From assembly GCA_900102115.1 (NCBI GenBank), contig FNAW01000002.1:124001-188000 (forward strand): a stretch of 64,000 nucleotides of DNA. The letters are read 5' to 3'. Each line of letters opens with the position of its first letter. Position 1 is the stretch's first letter. Of the stretch, positions 1 through 9,489 are shown piece by piece. A program made the translations under genes and the position numbers. Below the pieces are notes generated by a model. That model saw only the letters and a list, made by a program, of their open reading frames with translations, was not told the origin of the DNA and did not search any database. The stretch is from Blastococcus fimeti. Its GTDB lineage: Bacteria > Actinomycetota > Actinomycetes > Mycobacteriales > Geodermatophilaceae.

Positions 1-141
1 GTCCTCCGGCTCGGGCCGGGCCCGGCCCCGGGTGGCGGCCGCCCGGCAGGCAGCCGGGGCGAGCTGCTCCTCGGCCCGCTCGCGGGCGGCCCGGTCGGTG
101 AACCGGAACGGGGCGACGCCGTCGGGCAGCCCGGCCGTCAT
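1..141 (-). CDS. Unrecognised protein, 5' end only (runs off the window)
   Basis: Only the first 47 codons are inside the window. The ATG at 141 shares one base with the mshC stop (TGATG), so the gene is probably translated after mshC from the same message. The visible N-terminus begins [19 protein letters not shown] and continues as a charged, Ala/Arg-rich stretch with no motif I can name. Codon use is typical of the neighbours (third positions G or C). No function is assigned. Confidence 0.6.
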   Translation of the reverse strand, partial: MTAGLPDGVAPFRFTDRAARERAEEQLAPAACRAAATRGRARPEPED

Positions 142-1406
142 CAGCAGTCCTGCAGCGCGACACCGAGCAGCGCGTCGACGGCGTCGCACACGATCGCCGG
201 CGCCTGCTCCTCCTGCTCGCCGGTGCCCGCGATCGTCGCCGCCGCCCAGGCGTCGACGACGGCGATCGCGCCCGGGCTGTCGAGGTCGTCGGAGAGCCGG
301 TCGCGCAGGCCGTGCAGCACCGGGCCGGCCGGGGCGCCGGTGTCCTGGGCGACGGCGCGCCGCCAGGTGCCCAGCCGCTCCTGCGCCTCGCGGAGCAGCG
401 CCGGCGTCCACGCGCGGTCGGTCCGGTAGTGCCCGGACAGCAGCGCCAGCCGGATCGCCATGGGGTCGATGCCCTCGCCGCGCAGCTTGGAGACGAAGAC
501 CAGGTTGCCGCGGCTCTTGCTCATCTTCTCGCCGTCGAGCCCGATCATCGCGGCGTGCACGTAGGCGCGGGCGAAGGGCCCCTTCTCCCCCGAGGCCGCC
601 GCGGTCAGCGCCTCGGCGTGCACGGCGGAGTACTCGTGGTGCGGGAAGACCAGGTCGCTGCCACCGCCCTGGACGTCGAAGCCCATGCCGATGGTGTCCA
701 GCGCGATCGCGGCGCACTCGATGTGCCAGCCGGGGCGGCCGGCGGTGCCGCGCGGGCCGGGCCACGTCGGCTCGCCGGGGCGTGCGCCGCGCCAGAGCAT
801 CGGGTCCAGCGGCTGCCGCTTCCCCGCGCGGTCGGGGTCACCGCCGCGCTCGGCGAAGAAGCGCAGCATGGTCGCCTCGTCGTAGCGGGACTCGCTGCCG
901 AAGCCGGGCGCCTGGGAGATGTCGTGGTAGACGTCGCCGGTGCCGTCGTCGAGGACGTAGGCCAGGCCCTCGTCGAGCAGCTCCTCGATGTAGCCGACGA
1001 TCCGCGGGATCGCCTCGACCGCTCCGACGAAGTCCTCCGGCGGCAGCACGCGCAGCGCTGTCATGTCCTCGCGGAACAGCGCCGTCTCCCGCATGGCGAG
1101 GACGACCCAGTCCTCGCCGTCCCGGTTCGCGCGCTCGAGCAGCGGGTCGTCGATGTCGGTGACGTTCTGGACGTAGTGCACTGCGTGGCCGGCGTCCCGC
1201 CACACCCGGTTGACCAGGTCGAACGCGAGGTAGGTGGCCGCGTGGCCGAGGTGCGTGGCGTCGTAGGGCGTGATGCCGCAGACGTACATCCGCGCCGTGC
1301 GGTCCGGCGCCGTGGGCACCACCTCGCCGCGCGCGGTGTCGTGGACCTTGAGCACGGAACCCGTCCCGGGAAGGGTCGGCAGGAGCGGAGCGGGCCAGGA
1401 GAGCAC
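141..1406 (-). CDS. mshC: L-cysteine:1D-myo-inositol 2-amino-2-deoxy-alpha-D-glucopyranoside ligase (MshC)
   Basis: MshC joins cysteine to GlcN-Ins by ATP-dependent ligation, the penultimate step of mycothiol synthesis in the cytoplasm. The 421-residue protein is a class I cysteinyl-tRNA-synthetase relative. [16 protein letters not shown] (residues 41-56) carries the zinc-binding Cys43 and the HIGH-like [13 protein letters not shown] supplies further zinc/substrate ligands, and KMSKS is near residue 295. The short C-terminus without an anticodon-binding domain and the N-terminal SWPAP motif separate MshC from CysS. It lies among its usual actinobacterial neighbours (SCO1664, DUF3090, phosphatase, uppP). 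The stop overlaps the next start by one base. Confidence 0.95.
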   Translation of the reverse strand: MLSWPAPLLPTLPGTGSVLKVHDTARGEVVPTAPDRTARMYVCGITPYDATHLGHAATYLAFDLVNRVWRDAGHAVHYVQNVTDIDDPLLERANRDGEDWVVLAMRETALFREDMTALRVLPPEDFVGAVEAIPRIVGYIEELLDEGLAYVLDDGTGDVYHDISQAPGFGSESRYDEATMLRFFAERGGDPDRAGKRQPLDPMLWRGARPGEPTWPGPRGTAGRPGWHIECAAIALDTIGMGFDVQGGGSDLVFPHHEYSAVHAEALTAAASGEKGPFARAYVHAAMIGLDGEKMSKSRGNLVFVSKLRGEGIDPMAIRLALLSGHYRTDRAWTPALLREAQERLGTWRRAVAQDTGAPAGPVLHGLRDRLSDDLDSPGAIAVVDAWAAATIAGTGEQEEQAPAIVCDAVDALLGVALQDC

Positions 1407-1481
1407 GACCCGAGCCTAGATTGCGGGTCCGACGACGCCGGGCCGGACGTCCGGCGCGGTCACCCGACGGGGAGGGACGCC

Positions 1482-2198
1482 ATGGAGATCGACCACTACC
1501 TCCCGGCGCTGTGCCGGACGAACGCCCGCTTCGCCGACGCCGCCGCGGCCGCCGTCCTGGACCACGGCTGGGCCGCGCGGGTGCCCGGCTGCCCCGGGTG
1601 GTCGCTGGCGGACCTGGTCTGGCACCTGGCCGAGGTGCAGCGCTTCTGGACCTGGGTGGTGCGCACCCGCGCGGAGAGCCCCGAGAGCTACGTCGAGCCG
1701 GTCCGGCACCCCGACGACGAGCTGCTCGCCTACGGCGCCGCCCGAAGCGCGGAGCTGGAGGCGGCGCTGGCGGCCGCCGACCCCGGCGAGCGGGTGTGGA
1801 CCTGGGCGCCCCGGAAGGACGTCGGCTTCGTGCTGCGCCGGCAGCTGCAGGAGGCCACGGTGCACACCGTCGACGTGGAGCAGGTGCTGGGCGACGTCCG
1901 CCCGATCCCGGCCGACGTCGGCCTCGACGGGCTGGACGAGTGGCTCGAGGTGATGGTCCCGGGCGCGCTGCCCGGGGGGCCGCCCGCGGACGCGCACCCC
2001 GTCGTCCTCCACGCCGTCGACGCCGACGCCGAGCGCACCCTGTTCCCCGGCTCGAGGCCCTTCCCGATCGCGGCGCTGACCGGCACCGCCGGCGACCTGC
2101 TGCTCGCCGTCTGGCGGCGGGTGCCGCTGGAGGTGCTCACCGTCGACGGCGACGGCCTCCAGGCCGCGGCCATGATCGGTCTCGTGGACCTGGATTAG
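1482..2198 (+). CDS. Maleylpyruvate isomerase / mycothiol-dependent enzyme family protein (TIGR03083-like)
   Basis: This 238-residue protein belongs to the DinB-fold, mycothiol-dependent enzyme superfamily, whose members use mycothiol as thiol cofactor in isomerisation or detoxification. Visible signatures are VPGCPGWSLADLVWHL (34-49), the standard N-terminal motif whose final His is a metal ligand, and a second conserved segment with His, QEATVHTVDVE. The C-terminal half (LTGTAGDLLLAVWRR) matches the family's sterol-carrier-like tail. The ATG at 1482 follows a GGAGGG ribosome site. It is divergent from mshC, which fits a mycothiol link by context only; the substrate is unknown. It ends in TAG. 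Confidence 0.8.
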   Translation: MEIDHYLPALCRTNARFADAAAAAVLDHGWAARVPGCPGWSLADLVWHLAEVQRFWTWVVRTRAESPESYVEPVRHPDDELLAYGAARSAELEAALAAADPGERVWTWAPRKDVGFVLRRQLQEATVHTVDVEQVLGDVRPIPADVGLDGLDEWLEVMVPGALPGGPPADAHPVVLHAVDADAERTLFPGSRPFPIAALTGTAGDLLLAVWRRVPLEVLTVDGDGLQAAAMIGLVDLD

Positions 2199-2207
2199 CC
2201 CGCCGGC

Positions 2208-2594
2208 TCAGGGCCAGGTCACCGCGTGGCGCTCGAACTGCTCACCGGTCTGGATGCCGACGACGCAGAACACGAGACCGGCGGGGTCCAGCAACTGCCA
2301 GAAGCTGCCCATGTCCCGGTGCCGCGTCGCGCCGAGCGCCTCGAGCCGGGCCACCTCGGCGGGGATGTCGTCGGTCTCGACGTCGACGTGCCAGCGCGGC
2401 GGCGTCCCCGCCCCCGTCCGCTGGACCTCCACGTGCCAGCCGTCGGCGAACGAGCCGAGCGAGGCCCAGTCGGCGTCCGTCGGGTCGGGCTGCACCGTGC
2501 GGCCGGTCGCGCCCGCCCAGAACGCGCTGCCCGCGGCGTGGTGCTCCGGTGGCAGGTCGAGCAGCAGGATGGAGAGACGACTGCGGTGCGGCAC
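2208..2594 (-). CDS. VOC-family (glyoxalase-like) protein
   Basis: This 128-residue single-domain vicinal oxygen chelate protein probably works as a dimer or as a small-molecule binding or resistance protein. Features seen are an N-terminal beta strand SRLSILLLDLP, the HVDVETDDIPAEVARLEALGA segment in the middle, and a C-terminal WQLLDPAGLVFCVV strand containing the DPxGxxF motif typical of VOC domains. The length fits one VOC module of the glyoxalase-like Pfam type. It starts 15 bases after the upstream thioesterase stop, so the two are likely co-transcribed. The substrate cannot be inferred. Confidence 0.75.
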   Translation of the reverse strand: MPHRSRLSILLLDLPPEHHAAGSAFWAGATGRTVQPDPTDADWASLGSFADGWHVEVQRTGAGTPPRWHVDVETDDIPAEVARLEALGATRHRDMGSFWQLLDPAGLVFCVVGIQTGEQFERHAVTWP

Positions 2595-2609
2595 GTCAGG
2601 CCCCGGCGC

Positions 2610-3443
2610 TCAGGAGGGCAGGCGCCGGTAGAGGCACTGCCCGCCACCGGAGGCGTGCAGCTTCCCGCTGGGTGACCACACGTTCGCCCGCCAGCCGAAC
2701 ATCCCCCGGGTGGACACCGGCGCCGAGCCGTCGCAGAGCAGCCACGGCTCGTCGGTCGCGGGGCGGTGGAAGGCGACGTTCAGGTCCAGCGTGGGAGCGG
2801 TGAACGCCGGCCGCTGCCAGGCGTGCGGGCGAACGGCGGCCGGCCAGCTCGGCAGGTCGACCAGGACCAGCGAGCGGGTGGCGTCGACCCACGGGTCGGC
2901 GAAGGTCGGCGTCTCGCGGAACCGCAGCCACTGCTGCCAGACGGCGGGGCGCGGGCCGTCCGGCCTCCCGAGGGCGTCGGCGTCCACCGGGCGGCTCTCG
3001 ATGTTGTTCCAGAACGGGATCACCGTCGAGGAGCCCTCCCGGCGGCCGAGCGCGTCCAGGGACGGGAGCTCGTCGGGCCCGGGGACGGCGGGCGGCACCG
3101 ACTCGTCGTGCTCGAGGCCCTCGACACCGGCGACCGCCCACACCATCGCGTTCAGGATCGGCCTCCCGTCCTGGGTGATCGAGACGGTCGAGGAGCCCGC
3201 CGTGCGGCCGGGCTTGGCGCTGCGCACCTCGATGTCGATCGGCTCCGGGCGGGCCACGCCGAGGTAGTGGCAGGAGAACGCGGCCGGCTCGTGCTCCGGC
3301 ACGGTGGCACCCACGGCCCGGAGGGCGAAGGAGGCGATGTAGCCCCCCATCGGCCCCCAGATGTTCCACTCCGGCGACGGGATCGCCCGGAAGCGCCCCT
3401 CGTCGACCTGCTCCACCTGCGTGTCCGTTCCGAGGTCACCCAC
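2610..3443 (-). CDS. Thioesterase family protein (double hotdog, TesB-like)
   Basis: The 277-residue protein has the layout of TesB-type acyl-CoA thioesterases with two hotdog repeats. The first contains WNIWGPMGGYIASFALRAVG (26-45), the glycine-rich stretch before the hotdog helix. The second, near the C-terminus, contains TLDLNVAFHRPATDEPWLLCDG followed by GMFGWRANVWSPSGKLHASGGGQCLYR, the usual TesB C-terminal pattern. It would hydrolyse acyl-CoA thioesters in the cytoplasm, with unknown chain specificity. It precedes the VOC gene on the same strand and is followed upstream by the SCO1664 gene, convergent with nothing. Confidence 0.8.
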   Translation of the reverse strand: MGDLGTDTQVEQVDEGRFRAIPSPEWNIWGPMGGYIASFALRAVGATVPEHEPAAFSCHYLGVARPEPIDIEVRSAKPGRTAGSSTVSITQDGRPILNAMVWAVAGVEGLEHDESVPPAVPGPDELPSLDALGRREGSSTVIPFWNNIESRPVDADALGRPDGPRPAVWQQWLRFRETPTFADPWVDATRSLVLVDLPSWPAAVRPHAWQRPAFTAPTLDLNVAFHRPATDEPWLLCDGSAPVSTRGMFGWRANVWSPSGKLHASGGGQCLYRRLPS

Positions 3444-3455
3444 CCGGACACTGTC

Positions 3456-4205
3456 TCAGAAGGGCGGCCAGGGCAGGGCGGGCCAGTCGCCGCTGGGCTC
3501 GGGGTGCAGCTTGGTGCGGAGCAGGTCGGCGACCCGCTGCTGGGTGCGGCGCACCTCGCGGCGGGTCAGGTGCTCGTGCAGCTCCTCACCCAGGTCGCCG
3601 CGCAGCTCCTCGGCCAGCCGTTCCAGCACCTCGAGGGAGGCCAGCGGGATCGGCCGGCCCGCCCAGCGCCAGAGCAGGGTGCGCAGCTTGGGCTCGACGG
3701 AGAAGCAGATGCCGTGGTCGACGCCGTACGCGTGCCCGTCGGGCATCGGGATGATGTGGCCGCCCTTGCGGTCGGCGTTGTTCACGACGGCGTCGAAAAC
3801 CGCCATGCGGCGCAGCGCCGGGTCGTCGCGGCGCACGTACTCGACGAGGTCGATCTCCTCGTCGCCGTCGATCCAGAGCTGCACCATGCCGGGCCCGAAC
3901 GGGCCCTCGCGCAGCACCGTCGGCGGCACGACCCGCCAGCCGGTGGCCTCGGAGACCAGGAACGCGGAGATCTCGCGCCCCGCGAGCGTCCCGTCGGGGA
4001 AGTCCCACAGCGGGCGCTCCCCCGCGACCGGCTTGTAGACGCACTCGCCGCCGACGTCGCCGGACCGGATGGTGCCCACCAGGGTCACGTTCGAGGCGTC
4101 GAGCATCCGGCCCTCGAGGTCGATCTCGCCGGTGCGCAGCAGGTCCAGCGCCTCGGCGTCGTCGGCGGGCGGCCGGGTGACCGGCTCGGCGGGCTGTTCG
4201 CTCAT
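3456..4205 (-). CDS. SCO1664 family protein (TIGR03843; kinase-fold conserved actinobacterial protein)
   Basis: This 249-residue protein belongs to the conserved SCO1664 family, named from the Streptomyces coelicolor locus beside mshC and related in fold to PI3/4-kinase-like enzymes. Visible elements are ECVYKPVAGERPLWDFPDG (a nucleotide-binding Lys region), MAVFDAVVNNADRKGGHI (catalytic-loop-like) and YGVDHGICFSVEPKLRT (metal-binding-loop-like). Biochemical function is not established. I chose the ATG at 4205 (MSEQPAEP), 14 bases after the DUF3090 stop; an upstream in-frame start at 4283 would overlap DUF3090 heavily. It is co-directional with the DUF3090 and phosphatase genes. Confidence 0.85.
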   Translation of the reverse strand: MSEQPAEPVTRPPADDAEALDLLRTGEIDLEGRMLDASNVTLVGTIRSGDVGGECVYKPVAGERPLWDFPDGTLAGREISAFLVSEATGWRVVPPTVLREGPFGPGMVQLWIDGDEEIDLVEYVRRDDPALRRMAVFDAVVNNADRKGGHIIPMPDGHAYGVDHGICFSVEPKLRTLLWRWAGRPIPLASLEVLERLAEELRGDLGEELHEHLTRREVRRTQQRVADLLRTKLHPEPSGDWPALPWPPF

Positions 4206-4219
4206 CGGCACGCCGCCGG

Positions 4220-4771
4220 TCAGCGGCGGTAGCCGTTCTGCCGCGGGCAGACGTGGCCGGTGGCGTCCAGCGGCAACGAGCACAGCGGGCAGGACGGGCG
4301 TCCGGCCGAGATCACCCGCCGGGCGCGCGCGATGAACGCGCGGGCCGCCATCGGGGTGATCGTGACCCGCAGCGCGTCCGGGCCCTCGTCGCTGTCGGAG
4401 AGGATCGCGTCCTCCTCGATCGGCTCCTCGCCGGCGGCCACCGCCTCGACGACGACGGCCTGCTCGGAGCCGTCCCAGGCCAACCCCATGGCGGCGACCC
4501 GGAACTCCTCGTCCACGGGCGGGGTGAGCGGATCGAGGTCGTCGACGTCGGCATCGGGCGGGATGACCGCCTCGGCGCGGCCGGCGACCTCGTCGAGCAG
4601 CTCGGCCATGCGGTCGGCCAGCACCTGGACCTGGTTCTTCTCCAGGGCGACGCTGACCGTGCGGCCGCTGCCGTCGGACGCCTGGAGGTAGAACGTGCGG
4701 TCCCCTGGCTGGCCCACGGTGCCGGCGACGAAGCGGCTCGGACGGTCGAAGAGATGGACCTGACGGGGCAC
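4220..4771 (-). CDS. DUF3090 family protein (TIGR03847)
   Basis: This 183-residue protein of unknown function is nearly universal in actinobacteria next to SCO1664 and mshC. Typical family features are the N-terminal HLFDRPSRFVAGTVGQPGDR, followed by FYLQASDG and VALEKNQVQVLADRM, and a C-terminal cysteine cluster CPLCSLPLDATGHVCPRQNGY resembling a zinc knuckle (three Cys and one His). It starts at the ATG at 4771. It is followed by SCO1664 after a 14-base gap, consistent with an operon. The cysteine cluster suggests metal binding, but no activity is known. Confidence 0.9.
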   Translation of the reverse strand: MPRQVHLFDRPSRFVAGTVGQPGDRTFYLQASDGSGRTVSVALEKNQVQVLADRMAELLDEVAGRAEAVIPPDADVDDLDPLTPPVDEEFRVAAMGLAWDGSEQAVVVEAVAAGEEPIEEDAILSDSDEGPDALRVTITPMAARAFIARARRVISAGRPSCPLCSLPLDATGHVCPRQNGYRR

Positions 4772-4821
4772 GCGCCCAGGTTACGCGGGCAGAGCCAGGG
4801 CTCGCCGACGGCGCGGGCAGG

Positions 4822-5520
4822 TCAGGCGGGTGCGCCGGATCCGCCGCCCACGACGGCGTCCGAGGACGCCTTCCGGCGCCCGCGCTTCTTCGGCGCCGGG
4901 ATGAGCGCGGAGACGTCGCCGCCGGTGTCGTTGATGCGCGCGACGAAGGGCCGCGTCTCGGTGTAGGTGATCACCGAGATCGACGCCGGGTCGACGACGA
5001 TCCGCTGGAACTGGTCCAGGTGCAGGCCCAGCGCGTCGGCCAGCACCGCCTTGATGACGTCGCCGTGGCTGCAGGCCAGCCAGACGGCGTCCGGTCCGAG
5101 CTCGGCGTTGACCGCCCGGACGGCGGCCACGGCGCGGGCCTGGGTCTGGGCCAGGCCCTCCCCCTCGGGGCCGGGGAAGACCGCTGCGGAGGGGTGCTGC
5201 TGGACGACCTTCCAGAGCGGCTCCTTGGCCAGCTCCTTGATGGTGCGGCCGGTCCAGTCGCCGTAGCGGGCCTCGCCGAGCCGGTCGTCGGTGCGCAGCT
5301 CCAGGTCGCGCCCGGCGGTGACCGCCGACGCCGTCTGCACGCAGCGCTCCAGCGGGCTGCTGACGACGGCCGCGAGCGGCACCTTCGCCAGCCGCTCCCC
5401 CACCGCGGCGACCTGCGCCTGCCCGGCCTCGTCGAGCTGCACACCCGGGGTCCAGCCGGCCAGGATGCCGCCGGCGTTGGCCGTCGTCCGCCCGTGCCGG
5501 AGCAGGATCACCGTGGTCAC
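4822..5520 (-). CDS. Histidine phosphatase superfamily protein (MSMEG_4193 family)
   Basis: This 232-residue phosphoglycerate-mutase-like phosphatase has the catalytic LLRHGRTTANA at residues 6-16, where the His forms the phospho-intermediate. The second-half catalytic His lies in WLACSHGDVIKAVLADAL. The family-specific C-terminal tail is basic and low in complexity (PAPKKRGRRKASSDA). It starts at GTG 5520. In this conserved neighbourhood the protein is the TIGR03848-type phosphatase, whose substrate is not known. Direction and spacing suggest transcription with DUF3090 and SCO1664, possibly from a promoter downstream of uppP. Confidence 0.88.
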   Translation of the reverse strand: MTTVILLRHGRTTANAGGILAGWTPGVQLDEAGQAQVAAVGERLAKVPLAAVVSSPLERCVQTASAVTAGRDLELRTDDRLGEARYGDWTGRTIKELAKEPLWKVVQQHPSAAVFPGPEGEGLAQTQARAVAAVRAVNAELGPDAVWLACSHGDVIKAVLADALGLHLDQFQRIVVDPASISVITYTETRPFVARINDTGGDVSALIPAPKKRGRRKASSDAVVGGGSGAPA

Positions 5521-5545
5521 GGGCGCGAGCCTACGGGCGCGGCGC

Positions 5546-6400
5546 TCAGGGGACGGACGAGGCGACCGGCTCCGGGTCGAGCACGCCGGCGAAGACCAGC
5601 ACGAGCACCAGCACGCCCAGGGCGATCCGGTAGACGACGAACGGCGTGAACGAGCCGCGGTCCAAGTAGCGCAGCAGCCAGGCGATGACGGTCAGGCCGA
5701 CGCCGAACGCCAGCACGGTGGCCAGGATCGTGGGCCCCCAGGACACCCCGACCCCGGCGCCGTCGCCACCGCTGAGCTCGTCGTAGGCCTGGTAGAAGCC
5801 CGAGGCCAGCACCGCCGGGATGGCGAGCAGGAACGAGTAGCGGGCGGCCGCGGCGCGGGAGTAGCCGAGGAACAGCCCGGCGGTGATCGTGCCGCCGGAG
5901 CGGGAGACGCCCGGGATGAGCGCCATCGCCTGGGCGAACCCGAAACCGATGCCGTGGCCCACGGTGAGCTGGTCGAGCTGCCGCTGCTTGGCGCCCACCC
6001 GGTCGGCCCAGAACAGGATCAGCGAGAAGACGATCAGCGCGGTCGCCACGATGCGCAGGTCGCGGAAGGTGGTCTCGATGTCGTCCTCGAAGAGCAGGCC
6101 GAGGATCCCGATCGGCAGGCTGCCCACGATGATCAGCCAGCCCATGCGGGCGTCGGGGTCGCCCTTCCGCCGCCCGCCGAGCGAGGCGAACCAGGCGGTG
6201 ATGATCCGCCAGATGTCGTGCCGGAAGTACAGCAGGACCGCGGCCTCGGTGCCGATCTGCGTGATCGCGGTGAAGGCCGCACCCGGGTCCTCCCAGCCGA
6301 ACGCCTCCCCCACGACGCGCAGGTGCGCGCTGGAGGAGATCGGCAGGAACTCGGTCAGCCCCTGGACGATCCCCAGGACGACGGCTTCGAACCAGCCCAT
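5546..6400 (-). CDS. uppP: Undecaprenyl-diphosphatase (UppP/BacA)
   Basis: This integral membrane phosphatase converts undecaprenyl diphosphate to the monophosphate for reuse in peptidoglycan synthesis; high dosage gives bacitracin resistance. The 284-residue protein has the hallmark [20 protein letters not shown] near the N-terminus (catalytic Glu and Ser region) and [20 protein letters not shown], the PGxSRSGxT motif with the catalytic Arg. Seven to eight hydrophobic segments are visible. The ATG at 6400 begins [12 protein letters not shown]. It is divergent from the aldo/keto reductase across a 144-base gap and is the first gene of the conserved mshC-direction cluster. Confidence 0.95.
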   Translation of the reverse strand: MGWFEAVVLGIVQGLTEFLPISSSAHLRVVGEAFGWEDPGAAFTAITQIGTEAAVLLYFRHDIWRIITAWFASLGGRRKGDPDARMGWLIIVGSLPIGILGLLFEDDIETTFRDLRIVATALIVFSLILFWADRVGAKQRQLDQLTVGHGIGFGFAQAMALIPGVSRSGGTITAGLFLGYSRAAAARYSFLLAIPAVLASGFYQAYDELSGGDGAGVGVSWGPTILATVLAFGVGLTVIAWLLRYLDRGSFTPFVVYRIALGVLVLVLVFAGVLDPEPVASSVP

Positions 6401-6544
6401 CAGCGCAGGGAGGGGACGGTCGGGATCAGGCAGTCGGACACGACCGGTCACCCTAGGCGGCGCCCCGCACCGCTCCGGCGCGCCGCTCCGAGGCTGTGGG
6501 TGCTCCCGCGTGGCACCGCCCTCGCGCCGGTAGGTTGGCCGGTC

Positions 6545-7525
6545 GTGGAACAACGGGCGCTCGGGCGCAGCGGTCTGGTCGTCAGCCGCCTGGCGCTGGG
6601 CACGATGACCTGGGGTCGGGACACCGACGAGGACGAGGCCGCGATGCAGCTCACGGCCTTCGTCGACGCCGGCGGCACGCTGGTCGACACCGCCGACGTC
6701 TACTGCGACGGCGAGAGCGAACGAATCCTCGGGCACCTGCTCACCGACGTCGTCCCGCGCGACTCGGTGCTCGTCGCCACCAAGGCCGCCGGGCGCACCG
6801 CACCCGGCCCGATGGGCCGCGGCGCCTCCCGCGGCCACCTGCTCGCCGCGCTGGACGCCTCCCTGCAGCGGCTCGGGCTCGACCACGTCGACCTGTGGCA
6901 GGTGCACGCCTGGGACGACGCGACGCCGCTGGAGGAGACGCTGGCCGCCTGCGACCTGGCCGTCTCCTCGGGGCGGGCCCGCTACATCGGCGTCAGCAAC
7001 TTCTCCGGCTGGCAGACCGCGCAGGCCGCGACCTGGCAGCGGGCCTGGCCCGGCCGCACCCCGATCGTGAGCACCCAGGTCGAGTACTCGCTGCTGCAGC
7101 GCGGCGTCGAGCGCGAGGTCGTGCCCGCCGCGGAGGCGCTCGGGCTCGGCGTGCTGGCCTGGTCACCGCTGGGCCGGGGGCTGCTGACCGGCAAGTACCG
7201 GCACAGCACCCCGTCGGAGTCCCGCGGCGCCTCGCCGCAGTGGCAGGCGTTCATCGACGGGCTGCGCTCGCGCAAGGCGGACCGGATCGTCGAGGCGGTC
7301 ATCACCGCCGCCGAGGGCCTGGGCACCAGCCCGCTGGGCGTGGCGCTCGCGTGGGTCCGCGACCGCCCCGGCGTCGTCGCCCCCGTCGTCGGCGCCCGGA
7401 CCGCGCAGCAGCTGCAAGCTTCCCTGGACGCCGACGGCGTCCGGCTGCCCGCCGCGATCCGCACCGCGCTCGAGGACGTCTCCGCCGCGCCGGCGGGCTA
7501 CCCCGAGCGGAGGGCGGACCGGTGA
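6545..7525 (+). CDS. Aldo/keto reductase family oxidoreductase
   Basis: The 326-residue NADPH-dependent reductase has a TIM barrel and acts on carbonyls. Signatures seen are the N-terminal [19 protein letters not shown], then [16 protein letters not shown] (catalytic Asp and Tyr), VATKAAG (catalytic Lys), [12 protein letters not shown] (the Tyr-Lys-Asp-His tetrad His), GVSNFSGWQ, and the cofactor-binding [19 protein letters not shown]. It starts at GTG 6545 ([10 protein letters not shown]), 144 bases from uppP on the other strand. The stop overlaps the RecD-like gene start by four bases (GTGA), an odd functional pairing that suggests shared transcription and translational coupling. Substrate unknown. 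Confidence 0.88.
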   Translation: MEQRALGRSGLVVSRLALGTMTWGRDTDEDEAAMQLTAFVDAGGTLVDTADVYCDGESERILGHLLTDVVPRDSVLVATKAAGRTAPGPMGRGASRGHLLAALDASLQRLGLDHVDLWQVHAWDDATPLEETLAACDLAVSSGRARYIGVSNFSGWQTAQAATWQRAWPGRTPIVSTQVEYSLLQRGVEREVVPAAEALGLGVLAWSPLGRGLLTGKYRHSTPSESRGASPQWQAFIDGLRSRKADRIVEAVITAAEGLGTSPLGVALAWVRDRPGVVAPVVGARTAQQLQASLDADGVRLPAAIRTALEDVSAAPAGYPERRADR

Positions 7526-9489
7526 CCGCGACGGCCTCCTCCCCCGGAGCGGACCCGGTCTTCGCCGCCTTCTGCGCGGCCGGGCTGTGGCCCGGCCTGG
7601 GCCGGCGGACGGCGGCGGACCTCCCCGCCGCCGGCATCACCGCACCCGACGACGTCAGCGCCGACCGGCTGCAGAAGATCCCGAAGGTCGGCCGGCAGCG
7701 CGCCGACCGGCTCTTCTCCAGCTTCCTCGCCGCCGCGCCCACCTACGAGGTGGTGGAGATGCTCGTCGGTGCCGGGCTGCAGGCCAAGCTGGCCGCGGGC
7801 GTCGCCGACGCGCTCGGGCCCGACGCGGCGCGCCGGCTGCGCGACGACCCCTGGGCGCTGCTGAGCCTCTCCGGCGTGACGCTCGCCGACGCCGACCGGC
7901 TGGCGATCGCCGTCCTGCAGGGGGCCGACCGGCAGGACGGCCGTCGCGGGCGGGCCATCGTGGGCCTGACGCTGCGGACCGCGACGCGGGACGGGCACAC
8001 CGTCCTCCCCGCCGACCTGGTGGTGGCCGCACTGCGCGCCGAGGGTTTCACCGATCCGGCCGCGGCGATCGTGGCGGCCGTCGACGGCGGCGAGGTGCTC
8101 GAGCACGAGCCCCCGCTGCCGGAGGACGACGGCGATCCCGACACCGAACCGGCCGAACCCGACCCGGCGCTGCGGATGCTGTCCCTGGCCCGCTACGGGA
8201 TGGCCGAGGAGGCCGTCGCCGAGAACGTCGCCCGGCTGGCCGCGGCCGCCGAGCGGATCGCCGATCCCGCGTCGGTGCGCTCGGTGTCCAAGGGCCTGGA
8301 CGAGGCGCAGAAGCAGGCCGTCGCGCAGGTGCTCGGCGCCGGGGTCAGCCTCCTCACCGGTGGCCCCGGTACCGGCAAGAGCCGCACGGTGGCCGCGATC
8401 GTGAAGCTGCTGCAGACCAAGGGCACCGAGGTGGCGCTGGCCGCACCCACGGGCCGGGCGGCCAAGCGGCTGGAGGAGCTCACCGACCACCCGGCGGTGA
8501 CGGTGCACCGGCTGCTCGGGGCACAGGGCATGACCGGCGGGTTCGCGCGCAACGAGGAGTGGCCGCTGGACGCCGACGTCGTCGTCGTGGACGAGGCCTC
8601 GATGCTCGACGTCGAGCTCACCGCCGCGCTGCTGGAGGCCTGCCAGGACGGCACCCACCTGCTGCTCGTCGGCGACCCCGCGCAGCTGCCCTCGATCGGC
8701 CCCGGGCACGTGCTCGGTGACCTGATCGACTCCGGCGCGGTACCGGTCACCGAGCTGACCACGCTCTACCGGCAGGCCGAGGGCGGTGCCATCGCCCGGC
8801 TGGCCACCGGCGTGCGCGGCGGCGAGCTGCCGCCGGTGGACTCCCCCGACCGCGAGGTCGTCATCGTCCCCGCCACCGGCTCGGCCGAGGCGGCCCGCCG
8901 GGTCGTGCAGCTGGTCACCGACTCGATCCCGCGCGCGCTGGGCATCGAGCCGGGCGCGGTCCAGGTCGTGACGCCGGTGCACCGCGGGCCGGCCGGCACG
9001 ATCGAGCTGAACAAGGCGCTCAAGGCGGTGCTCAACCCCGGCGACGGCGCGGTCTGGGGGTTCGACACCGGTGACCGCGTGGTCGCCACGGCCAACCACC
9101 TGGAGCTCGAGCCGATCGGCTTCGCCAACGGCGAGGTCGGCACCGTGACGAAGACCGGGGACGGGACGCTGGACGTCACGTTCGCCTCCGGGCCGGTCAC
9201 CGTCTCCGGCAAGGCGATGTCGGACCTCAAGCACGGCTGGGCGATCACCGTGCACCGGGCGCAGGGCTCGGAGTGGCCCGGCGTCGTCGTCGTGCTGCCG
9301 CCCGAGGCGGGCGGGATGCTCTCGCGGCCGCTGGTCTACACGGCGCTGACCCGTGCGCAGAAGCACCTGTCGATCGTGCACGCCAGCGGGGCGGCCCTGA
9401 TGCGGGCCGTCCGCGAGGTCGACGTCCGCCCGCGACGCACCCGGCTGGCCGGGCTCCTCGCCGAGTACGCCGCGGACCTCGCCGGCTGA
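7522..9489 (+). CDS. RecD-like ATP-dependent DNA helicase (superfamily 1)
   Basis: This 655-residue SF1B helicase resembles RecD2. An N-terminal helix-hairpin-helix region (KIPKVGRQRADRL and later segments) precedes the motor. Walker A, GGPGTGKS, is at 280-287 and Walker B/DEAD-box-like VVVDEAS at 354-360. QLPSIGPGHVL (motif III region), the YRQAEGGAIARLA segment (motif IV) and WAITVHRAQGSEW (motif V/VI region) follow, then PLVYTALTRAQK (motif VI). It would unwind DNA 5'-3' in repair and is likely independent of RecBC. It starts with GTG at 7522 inside the aldo/keto reductase stop. It abuts a minus-strand membrane-protein gene directly. Confidence 0.88.
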   Translation: MTATASSPGADPVFAAFCAAGLWPGLGRRTAADLPAAGITAPDDVSADRLQKIPKVGRQRADRLFSSFLAAAPTYEVVEMLVGAGLQAKLAAGVADALGPDAARRLRDDPWALLSLSGVTLADADRLAIAVLQGADRQDGRRGRAIVGLTLRTATRDGHTVLPADLVVAALRAEGFTDPAAAIVAAVDGGEVLEHEPPLPEDDGDPDTEPAEPDPALRMLSLARYGMAEEAVAENVARLAAAAERIADPASVRSVSKGLDEAQKQAVAQVLGAGVSLLTGGPGTGKSRTVAAIVKLLQTKGTEVALAAPTGRAAKRLEELTDHPAVTVHRLLGAQGMTGGFARNEEWPLDADVVVVDEASMLDVELTAALLEACQDGTHLLLVGDPAQLPSIGPGHVLGDLIDSGAVPVTELTTLYRQAEGGAIARLATGVRGGELPPVDSPDREVVIVPATGSAEAARRVVQLVTDSIPRALGIEPGAVQVVTPVHRGPAGTIELNKALKAVLNPGDGAVWGFDTGDRVVATANHLELEPIGFANGEVGTVTKTGDGTLDVTFASGPVTVSGKAMSDLKHGWAITVHRAQGSEWPGVVVVLPPEAGGMLSRPLVYTALTRAQKHLSIVHASGAALMRAVREVDVRPRRTRLAGLLAEYAADLAG